Assembly (NCBI GenBank): GCA_010672965.1
Contig: JAAHFN010000005.1
Coordinates: forward strand, 295,847-359,846
DNA: 64,000 bases
Source of the DNA: Oscillatoria sp. SIO1A7
GTDB lineage: Bacteria; Cyanobacteriota; Cyanobacteriia; Cyanobacteriales; Laspinemataceae
Direction: 5' to 3'
Below are positions 1 through 8,843 of this stretch, in pieces. Under the pieces are notes generated by a model. It did not search any database. It worked only from the letters and a program-made list of their open reading frames with translations, and was not told the origin of the DNA. Both the position numbers and the translations under genes were made by a program. Numbering within the stretch: position 1 is the stretch's first letter; every line of letters begins with the position of its first letter.

Positions 1-117
1 AAAGACTGCAAGTTAGAGAGCTTTGAGCGCTGCGAGGAAATTATCCAAGAGCTAATTGACTTGCGCATACTGCGAACCGCGCGGTCGCGCAGCGTGCGCG
101 GAGCGCGATCGCGCTAA
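1..117 (+). CDS. C-terminal fragment of a small protein, cut by the window edge
   Basis: Frame 1 is open from the first base to a TAA at 115-117, giving 38 residues. The segment KDCKLESFERCEEIIQELIDL closely resembles RDCKLTVEQAQEAIQGLIDL encoded by the interrupted gene at 21082-21309, so this is a paralogue of that small, possibly winged-helix, protein. The final residues (from LRTARSRS onward) are Arg/Ser/Gly rich and are encoded by a GC-rich palindromic stretch (about 84-117), suggesting that a repeat replaced the original stop. The function is unknown, and the start lies outside the window. Confidence 0.5.
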   Translation, partial: KDCKLESFERCEEIIQELIDLRILRTARSRSVRGARSR

Positions 118-539
118 TCCGTTTCATCCGGCAAAAGGCAAAGTGCTTCATGCGATCGCATTCCTCAATGCGATCGCTCTTTGCTACCAAACATTCATGC
201 GATCGCTTACCGGGTCACAAGGGATCCAAAAGCATTTTGAATTTTGAATTGCGTGAATTCCGCGCAGCGCCCACAGACGCCTTCGAGGGCTCGCGCTTTT
301 TTGGGCCTTATTAGCGATTTTAAAAGACCTTTTGTACGAGTCTCCTGACATTTGATTCCCGATCGGGCGAAAAATAGCGACTTTCTAGGGTATGCGGCCT
401 GGGCAAAAAAGATGGTGTTTTGAGGCCAAAAAATGGCAAAAAGGTGGATTGACAAATGCACGACTTATGCAGGTAGGCCAAAAAAAGTGGTGTTTTGAGA
501 GCAAAGAAGGTGGTGTTGGGGTTGATTGTCATTCGAGAT
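118..539. other. Non-coding spacer with HIP1 sites
   Basis: No convincing gene is seen. The stretch holds several GCGATCGC-type sites and a short imperfect direct repeat: tggtgttttgag occurs at about 413 and again at about 489, each preceded by an A-rich run. Confidence 0.5.
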
Positions 540-570
540 TTGGCGTAATATTGTGGAGGGGAAGTATAAT
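540..570 (+). promoter_or_regulatory. Candidate promoter of the ECF sigma gene
   Basis: A perfect -10 hexamer TATAAT lies at 565-570. A weak -35-like TTGGCG at about 540-545 is 19 bp upstream. The predicted start site falls about 25 nt before the chosen ATG. This is a motif match only. Confidence 0.3.
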
Positions 571-601
571 AAAAAGCAACTCTAGCTGCTTGGCCAAGGA
601 T

Positions 602-1678
602 ATGATGCCTGCCGCATACAAAGGACAATATAGGGACGGGGTCGCTACAGGGACCAAACAAGACGATATAGTCGCAGAATTTTGGCGACAATGGGAAGAA
701 AATAGAGACGCCCTCTACCGGCTCTGTCTCGGGATGATGAAAAATAACCAGGCAAATGCGGAAGATGCCCTTCAAGAAGCTTGTATCAAGGCTTGGGAAA
801 AGTTGCACAAATTTGCCGGGAAAATTGGCAAGTTAAAAAGCTGGCTCTTTGAGCTGACTAGAAATCTCTGTATCGATATCATCCGAAAGCGCTCTCGGGT
901 TGCGGCGGTAGAGAGCATTGATTGGACGAGCCCGGAAGAGACGATCGCTACGGCTGTGGTGGAGACGCCAGAGCTAGTGTTGGAGAAAGAGGAAAAATAT
1001 AACGAGATTGCAAGAGCGATCGCGGATTTGCCCGAACGGCTGCGATCGACTTTTGTTTTACATTTTTATCAAGAGCAAGCTCATACAGAAATTGCGGAAA
1101 AGCAAGGGATATCCTACGACAACGTTTGCAAGCGGATATCCCAGGCGCGAAAAAAACTAAAACAGAATTTGACTGCGTATTTTCGAGCTTCAGAGTCAGA
1201 AGATCTGAATCTAAATAATAATAAGACATTTGATAGGGATTCCATCTCCAAACCAGCCGAAACCCCTATCTCGCCATCACGACCAGAGGAGGTTGAGCTT
1301 GAAAAGTCAGACAGTCTGGAATCTCGGGTTGAGTCAAGGGAAAAAATTAAGGAAACAGTAACAGTATCGGCAACAGTTGAGGTCTTGGAAGTAGAAGAAT
1401 CAAAGAATGTTGGGAGTTTAGGAAATTTAATAGCGTTCGAGGGTTTAAACACTTTAACTAATTTTTCATCACAACTATCTGTTTTGGATAGGAGTGTGAT
1501 AAGGGGGATGGGATGTAAGGGTGGTGGTGGAGCGATAGGCTTAATACTGGAAAAATGGATGAGAGGTTTGGTTGAGTTTGTTCAAGAGCTTCCTTATCTA
1601 GAAAATTATGATAATTCGTCGATAGCTTCTGAATCTATTGATAAAGTCTATGTTTGTGTTGGCTTCGACACGGGCTAA
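602..1678 (+). CDS. ECF-type RNA polymerase sigma factor with long C-terminal extension
   Basis: Sigma-70 family regulator that would direct RNA polymerase to a set of stress or envelope promoters (family knowledge). Region 2 lies at about residues 33-100, with ALYRLCLGMMKN, AEDALQEACIKAWE and SWLFELTRNLCIDIIRKR. Region 4 lies at about 137-187, with LPERLRSTFVLHFYQEQAHTEIAEKQGIS and a recognition helix ending in ARKKLKQ. The reading frame is open upstream to 392, but the family match begins near the double ATG at 602/605, so 602 is chosen. About 170 residues after region 4 match nothing I recognise; they are acidic and Ser/Glu rich, then contain a Gly-rich patch (CKGGGG). No anti-sigma gene is adjacent. 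The extension could play that regulatory part, which is inference. Confidence 0.8.
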   Translation: MMPAAYKGQYRDGVATGTKQDDIVAEFWRQWEENRDALYRLCLGMMKNNQANAEDALQEACIKAWEKLHKFAGKIGKLKSWLFELTRNLCIDIIRKRSRVAAVESIDWTSPEETIATAVVETPELVLEKEEKYNEIARAIADLPERLRSTFVLHFYQEQAHTEIAEKQGISYDNVCKRISQARKKLKQNLTAYFRASESEDLNLNNNKTFDRDSISKPAETPISPSRPEEVELEKSDSLESRVESREKIKETVTVSATVEVLEVEESKNVGSLGNLIAFEGLNTLTNFSSQLSVLDRSVIRGMGCKGGGGAIGLILEKWMRGLVEFVQELPYLENYDNSSIASESIDKVYVCVGFDTG

Positions 1679-1727
1679 TAAATTTATATATATTTTAAAA
1701 TAGAGATAAAAGCTGATGTCATGTCCG

Positions 1728-1760
1728 AAAATCTTTTTTCACTTCCAAGAAAAGATTTTT
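1728..1760 (+). terminator. Hairpin terminator after the sigma gene
   Basis: AAAATCTTTT and AAAAGATTTTT pair across a loop of about 12 nt and end in a short T run, 50 nt after the sigma stop codon. Confidence 0.55.
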
Positions 1761-2207
1761 AGGATGGTGAAGGTAAAGTAACAAAACGCCAAAGCCACAA
1801 GCATAGAGATTGAGGCTCTAATAAGGCTGCGTTTTTATAGAATTTTTTTGTGTTTCGCTGCCAAAATTAACTCATAACAGGATTTACGCAGAGATACTAT
1901 TTTTAGGGTGCTGAACCGCTCACCCCTCCTGCGTGTGGGTGGGTTCCGCAATTCCTACTCAACTCACACCGCCCGCAGGAGGGGAAATTAAGTTTGCTCG
2001 TCCTTTTCCGACAGGCCGGCTAGCAGCAAGATGCAAAATAAAATTGAAATGCTCCCGGTTTGATGCTCCAAAGAGCGACTCTTTTAGATATCAAGTTCGC
2101 GAGAAACGCAAGTGGGGTAAAAATTCAGAAAACCATAGCAAACAACGTCTTATATTTGAAGGCACAAAATGCTGAAAACTTACAAAAAAGTCTCACAGGA
2201 GAAAACG
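1761..2207. other. Spacer with a partial repeat end
   Basis: No gene is supported. It holds a paired GC-rich stretch (about 1920-1983, CCCTCCTGCG and CGCAGGAGGG) and one end of the GGGAGCATTTCA element family in reverse (AATTGAAATGCTCCC, about 2043-2057). The opposite end is not recognisable. A ggatttacgcag motif at about 1880 belongs to the interspersed GGACTTACGCA set. Confidence 0.4.
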
Positions 2208-2687
2208 ATGGAAAAATTGACCCGAAACCTTGGGAAAATTTTGGCTCTTACTTTTGCTTGTTTGGTGTGCTTTTTCTCGTCACCAGCGATGGCAGATGGT
2301 CTCTGCATTCACGAAGGACCAGTTTCGATTCAGGATGGCTCTTTCAATGTTGAGACAGTGAGCGATCTTCCAATGGATATTACAATTCGCTCGGCTATAG
2401 TTACTTTGCCTCCAGGTGAAACTGGAACAATAGATACTATTTTAATTACCAGACCATACAATCAAGACGGCTGTCCTGAGACCATCTTAGATGGCGAATC
2501 AGTTTGTATAGAATTCGGTTGTTCTTGGATCGAGGTAGAAAATGGTACTGATTTAATACCAGCTTGTGGCGGTCCTGCTGTATTAAAAGCTGCAGAAACA
2601 ACATACCACGCAAACGGAAGCCACTTTGGACCTCAAGGTACTTTCGATGGCTTTTCGGTCGATCTGTGTGATGAGTTCGCCTGGTAG
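2208..2687 (+). CDS. Small secreted cysteine-containing protein, unknown function
   Basis: 159 aa. The ATG at 2208 is preceded by AGGAG at 2197-2201, which favours it over the in-frame ATG at 2169. An N-terminal signal peptide is clear: basic start MEKLTRN, hydrophobic core ILALTFACLVCFFSS, and a cleavage motif AMA before D. The mature part is about 130 residues with six cysteines, including GCSWIE and PACGGP, compatible with disulfides in an exported protein. I recognise no family. It lies between the sigma factor and a membrane hydrolase and is followed immediately by a large hairpin that overlaps its stop codon. Confidence 0.7.
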   Translation: MEKLTRNLGKILALTFACLVCFFSSPAMADGLCIHEGPVSIQDGSFNVETVSDLPMDITIRSAIVTLPPGETGTIDTILITRPYNQDGCPETILDGESVCIEFGCSWIEVENGTDLIPACGGPAVLKAAETTYHANGSHFGPQGTFDGFSVDLCDEFAW

Positions 2688-2762
2688 TGGTAAACAGGTA
2701 ATGATTTTGCTACAGCAGATCGAGGGTTGTAGCCTCTAAAATCATTACTTGGTTACCACTAC
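2684..2762 (+). repeat. Large two-arm inverted repeat overlapping the stop codon
   Basis: GTAGTGGTAA at 2684 pairs with TTACCACTAC ending at 2762, and GTAATGATTTT pairs with AAAATCATTAC inside it. The left arm includes the TAG stop of the secreted-protein gene. No T run follows, so it is more likely an mRNA 3'-end stabilising structure or a repeat element than a classic terminator. Confidence 0.65.
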
Positions 2763-2828
2763 CCGCCAGCTAAGACTAAGCGATTGTCATCTGTGTCTAA
2801 GCATGACTATTTCTGTTTGAATTAAATT

Positions 2829-2867
2829 GTATAAGTTAGGGAAGGATTGTACCTTCCCTGCTTATAC
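2829..2867 (+). repeat. Two-step inverted repeat
   Basis: GTATAAG / CTTATAC encloses GGGAAGG / CCTTCCC. The strong hairpin sits in the spacer downstream of the secreted-protein gene, with no T tract. Confidence 0.55.
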
Positions 2868-2875
2868 AAATCTGA

Positions 2876-3028
2876 ATTTATTCGCAAATAATAGAATTAT
2901 CTAATTTCACTAATAATGATGATAAATTTTTAGTAATAGCTGGACTTGCAATCTTTACTTGGTTAGTTTATCGGAAAGGAATTCTTCAAGTTCAAAAAGC
3001 AAGTGAAGAGACTCAATTATCTCAATAA
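2876..3028 (+). pseudogene. Possible remnant of a small membrane protein
   Basis: A 50-codon open frame without any ATG ends in TAA at 3026-3028. It reads through FLVIAGLAIFTWLVYRKG, a plausible single transmembrane helix with a positive tail, then QVQKASEETQLSQ. It could be the C-terminal remainder of a decayed gene or chance. Confidence 0.25.
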
Positions 3029-3163
3029 TTTGAATTTGTCATTTTTTGAGTTGTTAGGACTTACGCAGTGGGCTCGAAGTCTAGTGCGCAGTGCGCAGCC
3101 TATCCTACATAAAGAGTCTGTCCGTAAGTACTGAGTTGTAAAGAATAGTTAATTAGGTAAAAA

Positions 3164-5170
3164 ATGGACTCTCCGTTGGAAACAATTTATCCTTTAGGAC
3201 ATCTCGCTGTAGCGATAGTTGAAGTAATTATCTTGGTCTTTGCTTACCCTTTCTTTCGTTTGTCAAAGAATTGGGCAATGATTGTCTTGCCAATTGTATT
3301 AGTTAGTTTAATTTACGACAATGTAATTCTCTTTAGCGGTCAGTTCATTGGTCAAGGAGAATTGTTAGAAAACCTTTCTCAAATACGATATTTACTTCAT
3401 TATCTAACTGTCCCTTTATTCATTGTTGTTGCTATTGAGTTAGCTTCTGCTGCTGGGGCTCAATGGGCTAATACATTTGTCAGAGCCTTATCTTGGCTAC
3501 TGGCTTTTGGGCTGGCTGGATTTGATGTAATTCAAAATTTTGTCGGACTAGAGCTAAAACCGGCATCTTTTGCTGGCGTCTTGCGTTATGTTCCTGAAAA
3601 CGCACAAATACCAATTATAACTATCATAATCAGTGTTTTTGTCTTATTAATTGGTATAGGAATTTGGGTAAGAACAAAAGATTGGTCTTGGTTATTTATT
3701 GGTGCTTTAGTTAGTTTATTAGGTAATGCCTTGCCTTCAGCACAAGTAGGTACTCTTCCTGCTAGCGTTTCTGAATTGATTTTGGCTCTGAGTTTATTAT
3801 TAACCCAGTACCATCTGGAAGATGATATAGACCCATCAAAACCTGCTCCTGAGCCTCCTGAAGGATGGGAGTCTGGAGAATATTCTGGCTATCAAGTATT
3901 CTGGAAACAGGAAAAAAATTATACAATTTATCAAGTAGGAAGTCATAAAGACGGTAACTTTGTGAGAATCTACGCCCCTCAAAAACCCTACCTCAAGTAT
4001 GGTAAAGTACAGGTCATTACCTACTTACATGGTTTCTCTCTCTGTTTGCCGCAATTTTATGAAAAACATTTACAAGAATTGGCCGAAAACGGCTTGTATG
4101 TCTTCTTCCCCGATTATCAAAAGAGCGATTATCCAGACTTCCCCAAAGACAACGAAACGTTAGAAACACAAAAAACAAATTCAGAACGCTCTACTTTAAG
4201 GTATTGGTTGCGCAATAGTGGCTCTTTGGTTACCAAATTATTTTCACGACGTGAAGCTAAACGACAGTTAATAAAATTCTCAATTCAGAATATATGGATA
4301 GGGTTGAGACTTTTTTTAGGTGCATCATTATTGATTGTTGTGGTGAATATTATCTCTTTGTTTAACCGTCAATATACTAAGAATGTGATTAGCATGATTA
4401 CGACTGTTATAGAGAGTTTAATTAGTGCCCCAACAGAATGGCTTGATTTTGCTGTAAAATCTACAGACATAGGGTGGGATAAGTTATGCGATCGCAGTAA
4501 AGAAGTTAAGGGCTTAGACTTGTCCGAACAAGAGATAGATTTTTATGTATTCGGTCATTCTTTGGGTGGTCTTTTAGCTCTTAGCTGGCCTTATTATCTA
4601 AAAGAAAAAGAAAAAGAAGAAGAAAAACCAAACAAAAAACTAGAAAAGTTTTACCCCACACAGATAATTGCTGCGGATCCAGCTCCCAATACTCTTATGG
4701 GTATTCCTAAAATCGCTACTGTAATTTTATGGATTTTTCAGTTTCCTTTTGTCAGAAAACCTTTGAAAATTCAAAATACAGGAGGCGATCTAAAAGTTCC
4801 AACGGCAATTTTACATGGCAACAACGATAAAATTGTTAAACCTACTGAATGGCTAAAACCTCCTCGCTCTCAAGAACAAGGTTCATTTTTTGATATTGCG
4901 TCTGAACAGAAAAACATCTATTTTTCTCTATCTAATAAGGAGAAAAATTTAATAGCTAACCACAATCAATCTGTCACCAACACAACATATTATGGAGACA
5001 GTTTTATGAAAAACTTTGGTGGAGCTAAGGATGGGCCAAATGCTTATAATTTTGAATATATTTGGCCTGCTGTTCTAGCTGTGGTTATGGACGATGTACA
5101 AGCTAATGAATTAAAGGATGGTAATGGGTTTGAACTAGAAGATTTTCAAGTTGTTGATGAGCCGACATAA
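3164..5170 (+). CDS. Multi-pass membrane protein with alpha/beta-hydrolase domain
   Basis: 668 aa. The first ~215 residues form about seven hydrophobic segments (for example LAVAIVEVIILVFAYPFF, IPIITIIISVFVLLIGIGIWV), and another lies near 380-400 (LRLFLGASLLIVVVNIISLF). The rest is a hydrolase fold: TYLHGFSLCLPQFY gives the oxyanion HG, GHSLGG at 464-469 gives nucleophile Ser466, HGNNDKIV carries a likely acid Asp near 555, and a His near 600 could complete the triad. It probably acts on an ester, lipid or peptide at the membrane; the substrate is unknown. Base composition is more AT-rich than the housekeeping genes further right, so recent acquisition is possible. The start rests on the ATG only, since the ribosome site is weak. 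Confidence 0.7.
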   Translation: MDSPLETIYPLGHLAVAIVEVIILVFAYPFFRLSKNWAMIVLPIVLVSLIYDNVILFSGQFIGQGELLENLSQIRYLLHYLTVPLFIVVAIELASAAGAQWANTFVRALSWLLAFGLAGFDVIQNFVGLELKPASFAGVLRYVPENAQIPIITIIISVFVLLIGIGIWVRTKDWSWLFIGALVSLLGNALPSAQVGTLPASVSELILALSLLLTQYHLEDDIDPSKPAPEPPEGWESGEYSGYQVFWKQEKNYTIYQVGSHKDGNFVRIYAPQKPYLKYGKVQVITYLHGFSLCLPQFYEKHLQELAENGLYVFFPDYQKSDYPDFPKDNETLETQKTNSERSTLRYWLRNSGSLVTKLFSRREAKRQLIKFSIQNIWIGLRLFLGASLLIVVVNIISLFNRQYTKNVISMITTVIESLISAPTEWLDFAVKSTDIGWDKLCDRSKEVKGLDLSEQEIDFYVFGHSLGGLLALSWPYYLKEKEKEEEKPNKKLEKFYPTQIIAADPAPNTLMGIPKIATVILWIFQFPFVRKPLKIQNTGGDLKVPTAILHGNNDKIVKPTEWLKPPRSQEQGSFFDIASEQKNIYFSLSNKEKNLIANHNQSVTNTTYYGDSFMKNFGGAKDGPNAYNFEYIWPAVLAVVMDDVQANELKDGNGFELEDFQVVDEPT

Positions 5171-5290
5171 ATACCCCGTTACGTTACACTGTAACTAAGC
5201 TCAAAGGCGGCATGGTCTAGAGGAGCGAAAACCTCTCTAAAAACGCTAATTAAGTTCGACGTAAATTAACCCTACAAAGGAGTAATTCTG

Positions 5291-5584
5291 ATGTTTGACG
5301 ATATTACAAATCCCACTTGGGAGTACCCTATCAGCAGTTTCTTCAATGCTATCGATATCAACCACATGCTCACAGTTAGTAAAGGCACACTGAACTTGGG
5401 GAAATACGAAGATGTCAAGAAACATGGAAAGCAAATCTATGTGAAGGTTCTTGGCGAGGATTTTGAAGGGGTTAAATTTCAGCCCAGCAGAATGCCAGAG
5501 CCTCCATCACCATACTGGACTCAAGACATGCTCGATCTCTACAAGAAGTGGATGGACAACGGCTACCCCGAAACAGCAAGCTAG
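5291..5584 (+). CDS. Conserved-looking 97-aa protein, unknown function
   Basis: The start is well supported by AAAGGAG about 9 nt upstream of the ATG. The protein is soluble, without signal or membrane segment, and has a Pro/Trp/Tyr-rich second half (PSRMPEPPSPYW, LYKKWMDNGYP). It lies 110 bp before the secreted haem protein on the same strand with a hairpin between, so the two may be co-transcribed. No family is recognised. Confidence 0.6.
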   Translation: MFDDITNPTWEYPISSFFNAIDINHMLTVSKGTLNLGKYEDVKKHGKQIYVKVLGEDFEGVKFQPSRMPEPPSPYWTQDMLDLYKKWMDNGYPETAS

Positions 5585-5610
5585 GTAAGCTGTTGCCTTT
5601 CTAACTCCAT

Positions 5611-5639
5611 CTCTATGGTGGTGAATTGCCACCATAGAG
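5611..5639 (+). promoter_or_regulatory. Intercistronic hairpin
   Basis: A perfect 11-bp stem CTCTATGGTGG / CCACCATAGAG has a 7-nt loop. It lies between the 97-aa gene and the haem-protein gene, 55 nt before the latter's GTG. No T run follows, so it could tune downstream expression or protect mRNA ends rather than terminate. Confidence 0.5.
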
Positions 5640-5694
5640 CATCCTGAGCCGTAGTTAGTTTGTTAATGCTAGATCCTCAAGGAGGATAAATATT

Positions 5695-7098
5695 GTGAAA
5701 GTGTTTCGATTCGTGGCCATGTTGGCGATCGCGGCGTTGCTGTGGTTGCCCTTGAGCCAGCCAGCCTCTGCCGACGCTCAAGTCTGTCCCAGCGCAACTG
5801 TCAGCCCTGGGATTCCTCACGAAGTAACGCTGCAAGATATCAGCAACCCCACCCAGACAGACTTTGACTGTTTTTCTTGGCAAAGCTTGGTAGGTTTGAG
5901 CTGGGCTGCTACAGCGGACGCTAACGGCGAACCGGATACGAGCATTCCTTTTGGTCAAACAGGAAGCCGAGGCTTAGTGGTGTGGCAAACTTATAAAAAT
6001 TCGTATGCTGTTTTCCCACAAAACAACAACCCCAATCCCTGCCCAGATGGCACCGACAACTGTTGGAATACACCTCTGGCAGGAGGAGAAAATCTGTATG
6101 CGACCTCTAAGTCTGGTGGTTTTCTGGACGGTCAAGTAGAGGCAGTACCCAATGCGTGGCTCACCGACCAAAATGGTCAACTCACCCGCTACGAAATTCT
6201 GGTGAACCGAGACGAATTCGACTTCATCGTCGAGAAGCAACTCTACGATGGAAGGATTCAAAAGAATTACCCTAATAAGATTGATATGCCAGCAGGGGAG
6301 AATGGTGGGCCGGAAGGTCCGATGGAGTTGAAGGCGGCGTGGAAGATTATCGATGACGGCGATAAAGACGACTATTTCTGGACTGTAGCTACCATTCAGG
6401 ATACTAAGATTAATCCTGAGAACGGCTATCCAGATCCCAATGGCCAGTACATGACCTGCAAGGGCTCAACTGACGGAATCTGCGATCGCACTGTCGGTTT
6501 AGTTGGGTTTCATATCGCTCATAAGGTGAAGGACAATCCCCAATGGGTTTGGTCCACCTTCGAGCATAAGAATAACGCTCCCATTCAGGAGAAGGGTCAA
6601 CAACCACAGGTGGACGAAAATATTACCTACAGTTACTTCAAAAAGGATTGTGGCAGTGGTGACGCATGCACAAAGAATACCAATCCACGGGATATTCCAA
6701 TCCCAGTTACCACGCCAAACCAAGTAACGCGGTATCTCGATCCAGACCACGGTGGAAACAAAATACTGCCGGAACCAGTGAACGATCGCTGGCATGAACT
6801 CGTTCATGGTACGCCGTGGGAAAACTACAACCTAATCAGCACTCAGTGGCCAACGGATCCCGAGTCGGGTGGGTATTGTTATGGGGGGCCTGACTATTGC
6901 GCTAAAACTGGTTGTCCTACTCCAGAAATTCTAGCCAATATCACTATGGAAACGTATATCCAGGGAGATAATGTACCTGATGGCAACTTAGAGTATGCTT
7001 CATCCTGCATTAAGTGCCATGCACTTGGTGCGCTTCTCAACGGTAAGAAGGCAGACTTCAGCTACCTGTTTAGCAGGGCAAAACCAAATTTCGATTGA
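5695..7098 (+). CDS. Secreted mono-haem c-type cytochrome-like protein
   Basis: 467 aa with a GTG start; GGAGG lies about 9 nt upstream. The signal peptide is MKVFRFVAMLAIAALLWLPLSQ with a cleavage region PASADA. A single c-type haem motif CIKCH sits at residues 438-442, close to the C-terminus. The large N-terminal part has FDCFSWQSLVGLSW and repeated Asn/Pro/Gly-rich loops with several further cysteines. FSWQS(L/F) motifs are familiar from large secreted haem proteins of unknown role (recollection, unverified). It would act in the periplasm or thylakoid lumen after haem attachment. The partner and redox role are unknown. Confidence 0.7.
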   Translation: MKVFRFVAMLAIAALLWLPLSQPASADAQVCPSATVSPGIPHEVTLQDISNPTQTDFDCFSWQSLVGLSWAATADANGEPDTSIPFGQTGSRGLVVWQTYKNSYAVFPQNNNPNPCPDGTDNCWNTPLAGGENLYATSKSGGFLDGQVEAVPNAWLTDQNGQLTRYEILVNRDEFDFIVEKQLYDGRIQKNYPNKIDMPAGENGGPEGPMELKAAWKIIDDGDKDDYFWTVATIQDTKINPENGYPDPNGQYMTCKGSTDGICDRTVGLVGFHIAHKVKDNPQWVWSTFEHKNNAPIQEKGQQPQVDENITYSYFKKDCGSGDACTKNTNPRDIPIPVTTPNQVTRYLDPDHGGNKILPEPVNDRWHELVHGTPWENYNLISTQWPTDPESGGYCYGGPDYCAKTGCPTPEILANITMETYIQGDNVPDGNLEYASSCIKCHALGALLNGKKADFSYLFSRAKPNFD

Positions 7099-7208
7099 CC
7101 TTTTTAATAAGGGATATTAGAATTATTCTTAGTCTGGGCATTCCCTATTATCCAGTTATTTGGCATTAATTCTGTCTCTCAAAAACAAGGATAGAATTAG
7201 CCTTGAGC

Positions 7209-7234
7209 AGCAGGTGCTATAAATCGCACCTGCT
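7209..7234 (+). repeat. Hairpin downstream of the haem-protein gene
   Basis: AGCAGGTGC / GCACCTGCT form a perfect 9-bp stem with an 8-nt loop and no T run. The function is unclear. Confidence 0.4.
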
Positions 7235-7302
7235 ACTTGAGTAGGAGTTGTTATACATGGATGATATAGCCCTAATCTCGGTTTCCTATTTTCACCTTTT
7301 GT

Positions 7303-7357
7303 AAAGAAAAGCGATCCCTCTGTCCCTTTCTCCGATGGCAGGCGATCGCTTTTCTTT
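7303..7357. terminator. Bidirectional terminator between convergent genes
   Basis: AAAGAAAAGCGATC pairs perfectly with GATCGCTTTTCTTT. A- and T-rich edges on both sides allow function on either strand. It separates the plus-strand haem-protein gene from the minus-strand gene ending at 7485. Confidence 0.65.
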
Positions 7358-7484
7358 GAGATTTGGAGGGAGTGCTTTTCTCAAAAAGCGCTTTCGTCTC
7401 ATCTAATAACATGGGTTCACGATCCTATTGTAGGCTACAGCGCGCCATATTTTTAAAATGATATTTGCTAGATCGCCTGTAGTC

Positions 7485-8006
7485 TTAATGAAGATGGCAA
7501 TAGAGGCTGAGAATTTCTTGTGCATTGGCAACCAAAGCTGGAGAGCCCTCAACCATTAACAAGTAATGTCCTTTGCGGAGATGATGGCGATAAATTCCGG
7601 CGGTACTGCCTTCGCACAAAAAGCCGAATAAGCCTCCGAATAAACCACCGCAGAAGCATCCGGCAATTGCTGCTATGGGAATTAGCATCCAGTGAACGGG
7701 GACAAGGGCCACCAGTCCTAGATAGCCGACTATAAATAAGACGAGGCCGATCGCCGCTCCCAAACAACCAGCGATCGCGGATATGGTGCTGGCACGGCGT
7801 CGCGCTATTTGGATCGGTTCCAATAGGCCAACGCGATCGGGACTGCTATAACCTTGGCCGACAATAGCCAGATGCTCTGGGGATATGCCGTGGTGCTGTA
7901 ACAGGCGATAGGTATGGAAGGCAGTAGCTTCATCGGGAAGAGCAATAATTGCCAGAGATGAGGGACGTCTCAAGGTTGCTTTTCGGAGGAATCGCAGGGC
8001 ACTCAC
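7485..8006 (-). CDS. Membrane protein resembling general stress (YflT/DUF1269-like) proteins
   Basis: 173 aa. The N-terminal stretch SLAIIALPDEATAFHTYRLLQHHGISPEHLAIVG has the beta-alpha-beta look of stress-protein domains that precede a Gly-rich membrane pair. Two hydrophobic segments follow: GCLGAAIGLVLFIVGYLGL and MLIPIAAIAGCFCGGLFGGLFGF. A cytosolic tail ends HYLLMVEGSPALVANAQEIL. The assignment is by architecture; the role is unknown. Confidence 0.6.
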   Translation of the reverse strand: MSALRFLRKATLRRPSSLAIIALPDEATAFHTYRLLQHHGISPEHLAIVGQGYSSPDRVGLLEPIQIARRRASTISAIAGCLGAAIGLVLFIVGYLGLVALVPVHWMLIPIAAIAGCFCGGLFGGLFGFLCEGSTAGIYRHHLRKGHYLLMVEGSPALVANAQEILSLYCHLH

Positions 8007-8316
8007 AAAACTACTTGGGGGGAGAGAAAATTTTGAATCTACTTCTGAATTGTAACGCTTGTTTCAAAGAGCGGCATTTTTCTATCGGCTTAATTAATAT
8101 TTTAGCTGCTCGAAGGCCATAATGCCGAACCTCTGCAAAAAGCTCAAAGCTAACTGGAGAGAAGGTTACAGGGATTTGCGATCGCGGTAGGAGCAAGCCT
8201 TGGGCATATATCAAATCTGGTTAAACGATCGCACAATTTGAAACCCCCCTACGGGTAGGGTGTGGGGTGTGGGGTGTAGGGTGTAGTAGAACATAGTTAT
8301 TTTAGCGAAGCTTGTT

Positions 8317-8565
8317 ATGCCACCTCGTTGGCCTCGTTTGCCGGACCGAAACGACCCAGAATACCGTCGCCTTGACGATCGCATGAATTTTGCCGTTCAT
8401 GTGGGTATTTTTGCCACCATAAACTCCGGCTTGTGGTTCTTCTACCTTTTGCTACAGGAATCCTGGTCTTGGGCCCCTTGGATGACCGGCGGTTGGCTCG
8501 CAGTAATTTTGGCCCATGCGCTTTACATTTTCGCGATCGCCGACTATTCCCCGACAGTAGAATAA
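8317..8565 (+). CDS. 2TM-domain small membrane protein
   Basis: 82 aa. A basic N-terminus with PRLPDRNDPEYRRLDDRMNF leads into two membrane helices: VHVGIFATINSGLWFFYLLL and WMTGGWLAVILAHALYIFAIA. The pattern matches short cyanobacterial 2TM proteins. It lies upstream of the DUF3181 gene, separated by a microsatellite block that was probably inserted between them. Confidence 0.65.
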   Translation: MPPRWPRLPDRNDPEYRRLDDRMNFAVHVGIFATINSGLWFFYLLLQESWSWAPWMTGGWLAVILAHALYIFAIADYSPTVE

Positions 8566-8570
8566 GGGAG

Positions 8571-8830
8571 AGATGGGGGAGGGTGGGGAGGGTGGGGAGA
8601 GGGGGGAGGATGGGGAGGGATGGGGAGGGATGGGGAGGGATGGGGAAAGATGAGGTGAGAAATTTGTTTAGTCCTTCCTACTCCTTCCCACTCCTTCCCA
8701 CTCCTTCCCACTCCTTCCCACTCCTTCCCACTCCTTCCCACTCCTTCCCACTCCTTCCCACTCCTTCCCACTCCTTCCCACTCCTTCCCACTCCTTCCCA
8801 CTCCTTCCCACCCTCTCCCCACACCCCACA
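8571..8830. repeat. Microsatellite module: G/A-rich arm, AT core, 13 x 10-bp C/T-rich array
   Basis: A purine-rich arm of roughly 10-bp units (gatggggagg, about 8600-8645) is followed by an AT core (aatttgttta) and 13 perfect tandem copies of ctccttccca at 8681-8810, plus one degenerate copy before them. The two arms are approximate reverse complements. The same design recurs at several places in the window. Confidence 0.85.
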
Positions 8831-8843
8831 CCCCAGAAAAATT

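Noticed and set aside
8011-8214. 67-codon minus-strand frame
   Set aside because: No motif, no ribosome site and no plausible composition; likely chance in a spacer.
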